A stretch of DNA of 64,000 nucleotides from Chrysomallon squamiferum (lineage: Eukaryota; Mollusca; Gastropoda; Neomphalida; Peltospiridae). Position 1 is the first letter of the stretch. Each line of letters begins with the position of its first letter. Shown here one piece after another: positions 37,743-51,400 of the stretch. The DNA is taken from positions 7,087,529 through 7,151,528 of the forward strand of contig CM022668.1 of assembly GCA_012295275.1 (NCBI GenBank), read 5' to 3'. Below the pieces are notes generated by a model that did no database searches, was not told where the DNA came from, and was given only the letters and a program-made list of their open reading frames with translations. Both the position numbers and the translations under genes were made by a program.

Positions 37743-40700
37743 TTTGTTTATTATGACAATTATCTTCTAGAATCACTGATAATTCAGGAACTTTTGAACT
37801 CTGGTGTATGGAGAAACTTCACTGGTTTAAAGTTATACTGGCACATCAAGTGATTATGAAATCATTTGGCTTTCATGGAATCCTGATCTGCTGAGGATTC
37901 AATTTTACGAAGGAGCACTCTATTAATACCTTAAACAGTGTTAAATTATAATCAAATCAAATCAAATCAAATCAAATGTACTTTTGAGTCTGGGTGTCCA
38001 TCGGCCTGCCACTGTTCATGGTGATGTTTGCGTTGGCATCAACACCATGAGGTTGAACTGAGGTCATGTGACTATGGTTTCCATTGTGTTCGCCACGATT
38101 CCGGTTCAGATTCGACATCTGAGAGTTGTCAAGGCCTCTTGGACTCATTCTCGGGGCAGAGTTCATCTGATGTCTCTCTGGCAGCAATCTGTTCTCTGAA
38201 TTACTCCTCTCCTGGTTCATCGGTCGGTGAGGTTTTATGTTTCTATAATAATAGTAATAAAATAATAGTAATAATAATAATAATAGTAGTATTAATAAGG
38301 AGAATAACAACAACAACAATAATAATAATAACAGTTGACAGTGACAGTAGTAGCAGCTATAGTAATGTAATAATGATGGTAATAATAACAACAATGATGG
38401 TAACAACAACAACAACAAGAAAAACTTGACCATTTAAAACAGAATTAATTTCTTTAAAGAAGGAGTCACCAAAGTGGTTGAAACTGACCACTAGGAGTTA
38501 ATGGGTTCATTAAAGTTCATTAAAGTTCATTAAAGTTTAGAGGTCAGAAGTTTATCAAAAAACACTGGTCAGTTATGGCAGTGCTTGTACCAGTATAAGA
38601 AATATATGATTAATATGATTTTTTTGATTTTTTATTTTTTTTTAAATATTTTTCGAAATTATCAAAATTTAAACACTGATATTTATTTATTTTTCATGCT
38701 TGGTATACTTTAACAAATGTTACTAACCTGTGTCTAACTTGAGTCTGGTACATAGGTCTACTAGACGTTGTATTTGGTTTTATGCTTGTTGCCTGGTAAC
38801 CATTCATTTGAAAAATCTGAAAACAATTTTTTGAAAAAATGTATGAATTAAAAATGAAGAACCAACAGAAAACGACCAAAAAAAAAACCTCATCAATCTT
38901 TTTAATAAAAATTATCTGCAAACAAAAATTAATGACTTTTCTTATTTTAACTACATATTCAATCTTGCTTTTATCACTTTTTTTTCTTTTTTTTTTTTTA
39001 ATAAAACAGTAACAAAGCAAAATACAGTATGAAAAAATATATTTATAAATAAACTATATGAAAATTGAAAATTAGCCTTTTCCTTAAAACTGGTTTCCTA
39101 AAATTAATCTGCAATGGTAGTGACTTCAGTAATTATAACAACAACAATAATAGTAATAATTACAACAACAATAACAACAACAACAACAATTTTAAAAAAT
39201 GTTCACACTGTGTACCAACCAAAAAGAAGTGTTTAGTGTTTTGTTATTATTCCGAGGATATTTCTGAATGTTATTAAAAAAAATTAAAATAATCACTTAT
39301 TATTAAAAAAATAATAATAAAGAAATCAAAATACTAAGGAACACTTACAGTTCCTGGGTCCAAAAAGGCTGGAGTTGCTGATGGTGGCCATGTGGTCATA
39401 ACTTGTGGATTTGTTGGAAAATATGGAAATATCTGCACAGAACAAAAAAAATAACAATGAATTAATGAATAAATGAATAAGTGAATATATTATATATATA
39501 TATAAAAATAAAAATATTAAAAATACATATATATATATATGTATGTATGTGTATTAAAAAATTAAGAAAAAAGGAAAAAAATAAAAAATATAAATGGACA
39601 AATTTTAAGAACATATATATATATATATATATTAAAAAATAAAGAAGAAAAATAAAAAATAAAATAAATGGACAGACATTATATAAATCAAGAAATATTT
39701 TTCAATTTTTTTTTTCATTGTTTGTTTAAAAACAAATTTAAAAACATTTGTAGTTATTTTTTCATTTATAAGTTAGTTTATTATTTTTTCATTTACTAAA
39801 TATGTTCTATCTTCCTGGTAAATTTATAATGACTTCCTCATTGATGTAAGGAATAGATTTATTTAAATTAATTTACCAATTTATTAAATATGATTTTAAT
39901 ATGCACACATTAGTTAAATTTAGGTTGTTATTTGATGGTTGTTGTTTATATTAATATAGCAGTAATAGTTACGTATACTGGGCTGTTAAAAATGCGTAAA
40001 TACAGAGATTCTATTATTCTGAATCATTATCTCAGGGTCAGAAAGGTTTTCAAGGTTAAGTCTAGATTCCTGAGTCAACAAATGTTATTAATAGATTACA
40101 TTTTTTTTTTTTTTTTTTTAAATTTCCAGTAAAATATAATCCACATAATTTACGTCATATAAACCTTCTTGTTTCAACACAATGCCAGGCTTATTTATTT
40201 GTTGGTTTATTGACTTGCTGATGCTAAAATTCATCAAGATCTCTGCCCCTTCTGTCGCCCAAAACACAGAAATTTTCATTTGTTTACACATCTTTAGTGC
40301 AAAAGAACCTGATGCTTGCTTTGAGAGTTATGGTTTCATTTTAACTAAGAAAACAGCATCAGCTGATAACCGATTTTATCTCCCTTTTCTGCCATTTTCA
40401 TCCAAAGAGGTGAAAAATGTTTATATAAAAAAAAAATATATATATTTATATCTTGACCACCTGAATTTATTTTCACTGAAACAATGAAATTTACCAACAC
40501 CCCAACTCAAAAAACCCACACCAGCTACTGAGTTCACTGCAACAGTCTGCAAACCAACAAAACAAATAAGCCAGGCCCAGGAAAAACATAAAAACAAAAT
40601 AATTTGAGTGTTTTACATGTGGAGGAGCGCCATTGATGTATGGAACCCTCTGCTGCACTATTGGAAACTGCGGTTGCTGTTGTTGAGGTTGAACTGTGAA

Positions 40701-41217
40701 AGAACTTTGCTGATCAAATGGCTGCAGCTTTGTCATTCCATTTCGGGGAACATACGATGTTGACCGAATTAGTGGCTTTGCTTTTATTCTGGCCTGAAAG
40801 TTCAAAAGTGCATAGATTAATGAAAGAAATAATAAAGAAATTTACTTGGGGAAATTATTCCTCAATATTATTTCTTCTGAGAGAAAACATGGTGCCATGT
40901 ATTAATGATGTAATAAAATTCTTTATATTTCTAAGTCAGTGTTCTGGTTGATCTACTGTGAGGTGCAACCAAGTGTGACAATAAAATAATACTGTTAGTA
41001 ATCATTTAAACATTTTATTCCTTAATACAACTATATTTATTGTTAGCACTATCATTATTAAACTGTCAAAGTTACTTCCCTATCATCATTAAATCTTTAT
41101 TATTACTTATGCATTAAATATATTGTGGCAGACAGTTGTATTTTGTTTTGTTTGAGAGAACTCAAAAAATCATTAGGGCAAAAATAAAAATAAATAATTT
41201 TACGTGTGTGTGTGTGT

Positions 41218-41248
<31 letters not shown>

Positions 41249-44200
41249 GATATAGATATATTTTCCAAGGTAACATACCATTATTGGTTTTCCCAGGAAA
41301 TTTTTGACTTCATTTCGCAGAAACTGGTAAGCACGCTGGGCATCTTCGTCTGAGTCAAAGGTCACATACCAGCTGTTATTGTGAGCAAATTCACAACTGA
41401 CAAACTGGGGGCAGTCAGCACCCTTGAATAAATTCTGAACTTCCTGGGAAAAATAAAACAACAGAATGTAAATACACTGCCCAACTGATTTGTGTCTTCA
41501 ACAAGTCAACAAATTTATCACAGCCTTTTTGAATGGGAAGCTGAAAGTATTTTTTTTATCAAGTTATCTATCAAGTTCAAATCAGCCATCTTAAACTGAC
41601 TTGAACATGATCCACACTGGTAAATGTTTCTTTGTATCTCTGTTAGCAAATTCTTACCATATTTAGAATAATTATCTAAACTGGCAGTCGATTGGCTGTT
41701 TTCTCTGGCACCAGTATGAAATGTAATGTCCACAGATTAAAACATTACAGCAGACCTGATGCACTTTAGAATGATTTTAACAAATGAATGCTCTTCAAAA
41801 CCCTTGAATACAACATTACAGTCACTAACAGGACTTTTAAAATTAAGAGTAATAAAATCATTACAACAATAAGAGACTTACTTCAAGTGGTGTAGTGTCA
41901 GGGATCTCTCTCAAAATCACAACACATCGACTGTGGTTGGGCCGAACCTTTTCTCCTTTATCATCTACTTGCACGTGAGGTGATCCTTAGAAGGGTAAAA
42001 AATAAAAATAAAAATAAATAAATGAAAAAATATAATCAGATACATAGAAATCTCTCACAATTTTAATTCTATCCAAACTGAATGATTTCTCCTATCCTCC
42101 AACTTAAAAAAAATAATACAAAATTTAGAAAAAAAATAAAGGAAAAAAGATATTTCCAGCAACTATGAACCACTGTTAAAAATTATGTTACTGAAAATTT
42201 TGAGTGCTTAAAGGTTATTATTTTTATTTTTTTTAATTTTAGATTTAAATATTTTAGATTTTCAGTTAGGCAATTTAAAATGTCAAAAATTAGCAAATTA
42301 TACATTATGCTCTGAATTAAAAATAATCAATTTTCATGTTGTCAGATAGATTTATATGTTGTTTTTCATACTGGAATAATAAAATATTCAGAATAAAATT
42401 AACTGAATTCTAAATATATAATTACTACCTCTACAATACCACTACCATATTACTTAGAATTGTTTTTTTGATCTTTTCAGACAAATTTATAATGAAAATA
42501 AAATAAAATTTTAATACATCTTCTAGAAATATTTATCTTTCATACAGCATATAATACAAACTAAAATAATACCATTTATTTACAAATATTCACATAACCC
42601 TGTTTATCACTGGTATTCAAGTTCAAACAGTAAATATTCTTGCAATAAAAATTAAACATGACCAAACATTTACTATTATTAAAAAATTAATAACAAACAT
42701 ATATTCTACTTGAGAGAAAAACCTATGCCGTAGATATCCATTCGAGGTTTCTGCTAAAACTTACCCCGTAAGACCTCCACTATAAGTTCAAGGTTGTTAG
42801 TAAGCTTCTGGACCTGGTTGAAGTTGGCCACGGTGGTGATGGCAACGTACTGGTCGGGGTCCATCTGCGACTGAAGGTAGGAGTCGTGGACGAGGTTTTC
42901 GCGAGAGAAGTAGTACTCGAGCTGATGTCGCAGCATCTGCCGCAACTGATCAGCTGGTATCGTGCCCTCGAGTGGGCCTGTCCCATCCTCCGTCGACGCT
43001 GAAATAATTAATTAAAAAAAACTTATTACATCAATATCTAACAACACCAGTGCATAACATCAACTGTTCTTACATTTCCTAAAAGTCATCCTTTCATGCA
43101 TTTCTTGTACAGTATCAATTTTTATAAAAATAAGGCTGTTGATATTCCTTGTACAATATCGACATTTCTTTTACAGTATCAGTGTCTCTTGCATAATAGT
43201 AACAGAAAAATAATAACATCAGTGAAGGAAACTCATTATATCCACAGACATTATCAGTTTGGAGAGCAACATGTTCTTCACAAGTTTTTACTTGTAACAT
43301 CTGAGGTTGAGGCTGGACTGGCCAAACAAGCACATTATTAGATAAGAGTATTTTGCATGCCCTCACCGCAGAGCCAGTTATGTAACAAGTAATCTAGTAA
43401 TATACTGTAACAGACACGATTCATTATAGGTTATTGATTTAAAAAAGTAAATAAACAGATAAAAGAATAATAAAGTGCAGCAGAGGTCATGCCACATGTT
43501 TCAAGTACATTTATTTAATCAGTAAGATGAATTACAATGAACTGAAGCTTGGTGGAATATTTTAATCGTATTTTAAATAATGTTTGAAATTCACATTAAT
43601 CAATAAACTGCCTTCTTTTTTACAATTTCTGTTGCTTGGAGAAAGTGAAAACTCTCAGAAATTTTTATTTTTTATTTTTAAACATTTAAAAAAATAAATA
43701 AAAAAAAATAATAAAAAAAAATAAAAATAAGATATTAGTTCTGGATATTCAAGGATGAAATATAAACACCCCCTCCAAACTAACTATTAACAATTGTGAG
43801 TTAAACAGATGCTTAATAATTTTTATGGTAACAAGGTGTGGCATAATCAAACTGGTATTTTATTTAGGTTTTAATAAAAACAGCAACAATATCTGAATTT
43901 ATGCAACTATAATTAACCTCCATTCATCAATTCTGGATTATGATGGCTCTAACATAATTTACTGTCTTTTTGTAAGAGAAAAGAAACATGCCATTTCTTC
44001 TATTCAAGCTGGTTAACAGCAAAGGAATTATAAATAAACAGACACAAGCACTTTAAAATTTGAGTTTTGTAATGTACAGAAGTTTAAGCTGCAACAAATA
44101 TCTTATAATTTTAATGGTACTGAACCACATCATAAATGTATTGGTATGAACGAACTATAGGCATGCTATAAAGATTTTATTTTATTCATAATACGAAAAT

Positions 44201-45338
44201 CTTATTAAAACCTTTTTTTTTTTTTTTTAAACTGGCAGAAACACCAGTGGTATTCACCATATATGTTAACAATGACAGATGCTATAAAACAAAGTACACA
44301 ACTTCAGATTAAAACGTTTGACCATTAACAATAAAGTTTGCTATTATAAACAATTTGTTGTTGTTTTTTGGTTGAATATGTATGTGTCACAGCTGCGAGG
44401 TATCATGAATAAATACAACTATGAGTGAACTGTTCAATATTGAAATCAACAAAAATTAGTCATTCTGTTTCTGTTTCAATTCTGCATTTTGCATAATTCT
44501 GGAAGTTTATTTCATTAGTAATATGTTTGAAAGAATTTAAAAATATGGTACAATTTAATATTTATCAAAAGAATAGATAAATAAAAAAAAATAAAAAAAA
44601 ATAGACTGATAAATAATTAAACAATTAATTCTGGTCTTTTTCTGAAACTTTTTTGAATTATCTGAATCAGTAATATGTCATAAAAAAATAAATGAATAAA
44701 TAAATAAACCAATAAAACAATAAATAAAAAAAATAAAAAAAATAAATGAATGCTACGTTAAACCATGTTTAATATTAACAGTTAAACTAGCCACCTGAAA
44801 CAACGCCAGTGTGATCCATGCTTTTAGATGTTTCTCTAAATCTGTTAGCAAATTCTTACCACATTTAGAATAATTGTCTAAACAGGCAGTTGACTGGCTG
44901 TTTTCTCTGGCACCAGTATGAAAAGTAATGTCCACAGATTAAAACATTACAGCAGACCTGATGCTTTTTAGAATGATTTTAACAAATGAATGCTCTACAA
45001 AACTTCAGTAGAAAATTTACTCTTCTTCTGGTTATACTTTATTGTTAACAAAGATTGGACAGCAATGAACGGGAAGAAAATGTCATTAGGAAATACATGG
45101 AACTTGTTTAAAGATTCACTTACTTGTTGAAGCATTGTCGTTAGGTGGTGCTGGTGAAGATGGCTGATTGTCAACGAAGACGGGGAGGTCGGCAACATCG
45201 CTGTTGGACAGCGGAGAGTCTGGGGTTGGAGGAATGACTGCAGCTGTGTGCACCTTCACGTCTCCATTTATCAGCTGACAGTCAACTGAAAACAGAGAGA
45301 TGACTTGACTATGATGATGATTAATAATGACAGTAATG

Positions 45339-45395
<57 letters not shown>

Positions 45396-47618
45396 TATTT
45401 AAAGTGGACTAGATGTAATTATGTGATACAGGATAGGCCTGAGACACAGGTAATGGGGTCAATTGTCTTCAAAGGATCAATTGATTTATTTCCCATTAAA
45501 GTAATTTTTTTATGTAGAACATTTATAATCATGATAATAAACCAGCCAATAATTTAATTTAGTATATAAAATGTAACATCAGTTTGAAGTTTCCTCAAAT
45601 TTTAGAAAATCTTACTATATTATAATGAATTAAACAAAACAAAATTATAGTTTAAAAAAAAAAAAAAAAAAAAAAATAAACAATTTAAAAATTAATGAAA
45701 ATAAAAATAAAATAAATTAAATTTTGAATATATGGTAATGAATTCAACAAAAAACAATAATAAAAAAAAAAAATAAAAAGAAATAAAAAATAAAAAATCA
45801 TAAAATTAATAATGAAAATTAAAATTAAAAAATTAATAAAATAATTAAGTAAACTTTATTTTCCGTATACTACTTATTATTTTTTTTAAATGAACGGGTT
45901 TACCTATAATGTTGGTTAAGTAATTTATTTATTTATTTATTTTTAATATGGTTTATTTCAGTTCAGTGATGTTCTAGAATGTTTAAAACTAGTCAACAAT
46001 GCCTGGTTCATGAGAAACCAGAAACATTCTGAGCCAGTTTCAAGTTAATGTTGCATTCAGCCCTTCTCTGAGGACCCATGGAAGTGGGCCAGCAGTACAC
46101 AAGAATGCAGGTTTTATCAGTCTTAACCAAAAAATTTATTCTAATATAAAATTTACAAGTCTTTATTTTTAGAATTTAAAAGACTAAAAAACAAAAAGAA
46201 AAAAGAAAATAAAAGAGAACAAAAAAAGGTATTTATTATTAAAGCATCTACAAGTTTCACTAATACACCATGGCTGTTAATAATTTAAGGTCACAATACA
46301 TTTTGATGGTCCATAAAAAAGGTTCAGTTTCTAAATGAAACTGATAGGTGAAACAAGTTTCCTCTCATTACAGAATCACAATAATAGTCCCTACAAAAAT
46401 TAACAATACAAAACAAAAACACAGCTACAGGTTGAGAATCCCTTATCTGAAGTTCGGAAATCCAAAACCTTTTCTAACAGCAAACATTCTGATATATTTC
46501 AGTTTTTAGATTGTTTTGCAAACACAAATTTTATTTTATGACTAAAATTATTCAAATCATTATATAAAAAATCCTACAGATAATTTATATAAGCTGTTCA
46601 TGAAACAAACATAATTTGTATTTAGTCTGAGACCCTATTCTAAGGCCCTATCATCAAAAATTCTAAAAATTCAGAAATGCTTCTGGTCCCAAGCATTTCA
46701 GATAAAAGACTGTCAATCTGTAACATGGATATGATGCAATGAAAACAGTTTTATTTTACTTTCAACAAAAATAACATCTGTCTGGTATTTCTAAATCATA
46801 AACATCAGACTAGACAATTTGTAATGTATTAAAATTTTATTTTCGCAGATAACCTGGCTGAATTTTTTTCTTCTTTTTAAAATAAATGTAATTAAAATAA
46901 ATCATCCCCAGTACAACTGACAGGATTTTATTTAACAATGTAACAAAACACCTGTGTTTAAATGTCACAGTATGTATCACACTACTTAAACATCTATTAA
47001 ATCCTAGTAGCATTAATTGAATACAAGTTTGTTCAGTAATACAGCAACACAATGTGAACAGCCATAAAACCATTTTATGCATATTTTTCATTTACCTGAT
47101 AAAAAATAAAAATTCTGAACTTTCAGTATTAATAATTATTCAGCATTAATACAATGAACTAAGAAAAAAATGGTGTATTTTCAGTTGGTTACTCTTTATA
47201 TGGATTAGCAAGAAAGAATATTTAAAGAACACCTTGCCATAGACAGAAAAAACATCTACACTAAGTTAAATTGGACTGAGTAAGGATTGGGATGAGAAAT
47301 GGCCCAGTGCATATTCTGCATGTCAGTACTTACCAACAAGTTATAGCCAGTACTAAACTATTAAACAACATATGTTTGTTAGTATCCAAGTTACATGTTC
47401 CAAAAAGACAATACAACATACTGGTATACAAAGACCAGAATCAGATTTTGAAATTTTTATTTTGAAGTTAATGTTGCATTCAGCCCTTCTCTGAGGACCC
47501 ATGGAAGTGGGCCAGCAGTACACAAGAATGCCGAAAATTTTATTATTAAAATATTTATATGTATACAAATTGATTATTTTTTTTATATTACACTGGTGGT
47601 GGTGGTGGGGAAATAATA

Positions 47619-47670
<52 letters not shown>

Positions 47671-48384
47671 TTCAGGTTAGCCTGAAATTTCAAATTTACA
47701 GAATGATCATTCTCATGGTGTATCTTTTCTTTCTTTCATACTTTGTTCAAGTCACATTTAGTGTGACTGTATACTTTATCAGCATCAGTTGTATATACAC
47801 AGAAAGATATACATTCAAGATTTCTTCGTGCTGATTGACAAGAGTGATCAAGTGCCAAAAGCCAGTTTCATAAGCAAACATATATCAACATCCAGATGGG
47901 TTGTTTTTTTTGTTCCAGATAAATAAAATTCAGTAACTTTACGATGTCTGAAACCAATCAGCTATACCTGGTTTTTAGAAATCAGAAATAAACTGAGTTA
48001 GTTTCAAGTTAATGTTGCATTCAGCCCTTCTCTGAGGACCCATGGAAGTGGGCCAGCAGTACACAAGAATGCAGATAAAATTATAATTGAAATATTAAAA
48101 ATTACTTTATTTTAATTAAAATATTTGCGTTGATAGTGTATAGGTATATATATATATATATAAAGAGGTAAATTTATATAGAATGATCATTCTTTAGTAC
48201 TTTGATTAAAAAGAAAAAATGTTTTATAAATTCCAAAATTGGACTGCATTAGTTTATATTTTTAGAGAGTTCAATACTATTTAACTGTTGTAGGACATTT
48301 CTTAATAGAATATTGTAATGAGTAACATTTATCATTTAAAATAAATATACATTATTTTTTTTTTTTCTGATGCTGCAAGAAAGC

Positions 48385-48429
<45 letters not shown>

Positions 48430-51400
48430 GCTTATTTATTTATTTATTTATTTATTTATTGTCATCTACACATGTTGCATGTCTATGTTAGGTTGCTGGC
48501 CTTAGGCTAAGGCATTGTGTATCACTATATCAAATCCTGCCCATCAAGCTATTTAATGTCACTGTGCACATATATACTTTATCAGTATCAGTAGCATGTC
48601 TACAGAGATATATGTGCAAAAGATTTCTTCACACTAACTGACTATATTAGACCAAGTGCCAAAAACCAGTTTCATCTATGTTTTACCATTTAACAAGCAA
48701 ACATTTCAAATACCAACCATAATTAATATGAAAACATCTGTTGTCTATGAATAGTTACTAAGGACACTGCAGCTAATTGAAAATTCAAGATATTTTTATT
48801 TTTGTTTGTATGTCATTCAGCAACTTTATGATGTCTGAAACCAATCAGCTATACCTGGTTTTTAGAAATCAGAAATAAACCGAGTCAGTTTCAAGTTAAT
48901 GTTGCATTCAGCCCTTCTCTGAGGACCCATGGAAGTGGGCCAGCAGTACACAAGAATGCAAAACAAATTTAGAAATCTCAACAAGTGAATTTCTCCTTAG
49001 CCATTTTAATCATCTACACTTTGCCTGTTTTTAAACTGAAATAAAATCTGAGAAATCTGACTTAATGTATTTAATACAGAGGTGTGATGTAACAAACATA
49101 CTTCCTAATATTAGTAAAAACAAAAATTAAAAAATAAAACAACTTACCAGCTTCACCATCTCCAATATCTGACCCTGCGTTGTCCCACTGCTGTGATGTC
49201 GTAGAATCAGGCGATGTTGGAGATTTGCTTAGGAAGACGTTGGCATTAGGATTGAGGCCAGGGCTTTTGGGTGTGACCTAAAACACAGAATATAAAATAA
49301 ATTTGAGACACAGAGAAATTGCAGAATATATAAATTGGATAATATATAAACAAATATAATCAAACAATTAATAACCCATTGTGTAATTAAAAAATGATAG
49401 ACATTTTAAAAGACATCTGTATTTCAGATTCAGATTTCTGGTAATCTTCCCAGCTACAGACAAAAAAAAAAAAAAAAAAAAATCCATATCCACACCCTTA
49501 TATTCTGGGCATGTTAATCATTTTAAATAAAAACTGGGTTTGATAAAATTATTAACTGGAACTGCATAAATTTTAATTCAATATTTAAACAACTGGTTAT
49601 GTAAACATTTTAAACATTGACCTTTGATTGGTATTTAAAATGTAAACACTGCTACATTTTATACACGAACTTTGTCATACAAACAACCCTTTGTTGTCTG
49701 GGGACATACATAAAAAAAAAAAAAAAAAAAAACCTCAACAACACTGAAGATTTTATAAATGCTACAGATAGATAGAGAGACAGTCACAGAGACAGAGCGA
49801 GATGGGAACAGAAGACAAAAATCTATTTCCAATTCCAACTCTTTATCTATACAAAATTCCTTTATGTTAATCCATAAAAACATTTCACTCACTCCACCAT
49901 CATACAAGCCACCAATAAATTATTGATGTATACTGAGATGCTAAATATTCACTTGATAACATCCCTATCTGGATAGGTTTGTCAGAAACTAAGTTTAAAA
50001 ATAAATAAAGAGTCTAAAAAAAGACTGATGCACCATACCAAAGCTGGCTTATTTTAATTTTCTCTGACAAATAGCAAGATCTAATCATTCATGTGTTAAA
50101 GTCTTGAGCACACATGACGATGACTTTAACCTATCAGTATGTAAAGGTCTGGCCACTGCTATTTACAAAAAATCTTATCACTTCGGTATTAGAAAGCTAG
50201 AGAGGAAAGTTGACTGAATTTATCAGTGACTGATGTACTTGCGTCAATGTGGCTTGATTTCAGTCTTGGGAAATTACAGTAATCTAAGAAAAACATTTTT
50301 TTTTTTTTTTAAATTTGAAAATTCTGATCTTTTTGTTTTCATTTTCAGGTTGGATCTAGATAAAACATTATCTCAGAAAAAAGATGACACATGACTGATT
50401 CTTTTTTAAAGTGTCTTATTAATGCAGTCCACACAAACGCATACAGAGCTAGACAGACACACAGACAAAAAATACATAATGTAAGCTTTAAATTGTTTTA
50501 TAGGACGACCAAATGTTTTTTAAACGTGAAAGTTGTTGTTGCAGACATCAGCTGGTTTTTGGGCTGTCCTGTTGACATTCCATTTAAAAATATATATTAA
50601 TTCAGTTTTAGTAAAAATAAAAATAAAAATAAAAATAAAAATAAAAATAAAAATAAAAATAAAAATAAAAATAAAAATAAAAATAAAAATAAAAATAAAA
50701 ATAAAAATAAATGGATAATGAAACCAAATAAAAATCAGGGGGAAAATAACCAGAACAATAAATTTTGATGCAATAAAGAGTCAGCTGTTTCTATCTGGTA
50801 TGAAAATCAGCAATATTTAGCTATTTATTAACTTAATTATTTATATCATTTTTACAGTTTGCATTTTCCTCTTATCTTTCATTCCAAATAATTTTATTAA
50901 ACAGAAAACAGTAGCAATAAAGATATTTTCTGGTCATGGCCAAATGCATAAAATAACAGCAATATGGCATATTACAGGTTATCTAAGTGTTAATGTTAAA
51001 ATTAATTACCATATTTATTATAAAAAATACAGATCTCTTTAGCATTTCTATGTTAAATGGTTCTACTCATTTTAAGTATTGGTTCACTTAATCAAACATA
51101 TCCCGTGCCAAGAAGTTAATCCACCCTCCTCTGGGCTTACTCCTGTAGATATTGAACAACATTTACAGTACAGATTAGTCCATCTACACTATATAGAGGC
51201 TCACAATATGAATGTTTGTTGCTTATTCCTTATGAAATATGGTACCAATATTGGCAACAAATTAATCTGCCTACACAATACACATGTTCTGGGCTTATTC
51301 CTGATGATGAATGATACCAATATTTATAACAAATTAATCTACGTACAAAATACACATGTTCTGGGTTTATTCCTGATAAAGGATGGTACCAATATTTATA

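Larger units (their letters stand above)
45286..49147 (-). other. LARP4: LARP4 intron 2, rich in small repeats
   Basis: 3.9 kb between the PAM2 exon and exon 3. Contains (TAA)n tracts (45337-45395, 47617-47670), a (TTA)n/(TTTA)n pair (48386-48462), a Tigger-like MITE and four identical 67-bp cores described separately. The copies at 48006 and 48893 sit in a larger, diverged duplication (about 47690-48080 and 48170-48960). Confidence 0.75.

Noticed and set aside
41518-41733. Minus-strand frame similar to another at 44753-44935 ([14 protein letters not shown]..), first thought to be a duplicated alternative exon
   Set aside because: No ATG, a stop directly upstream in frame and no suitable acceptor; the similarity comes from the intronic direct repeat pair.
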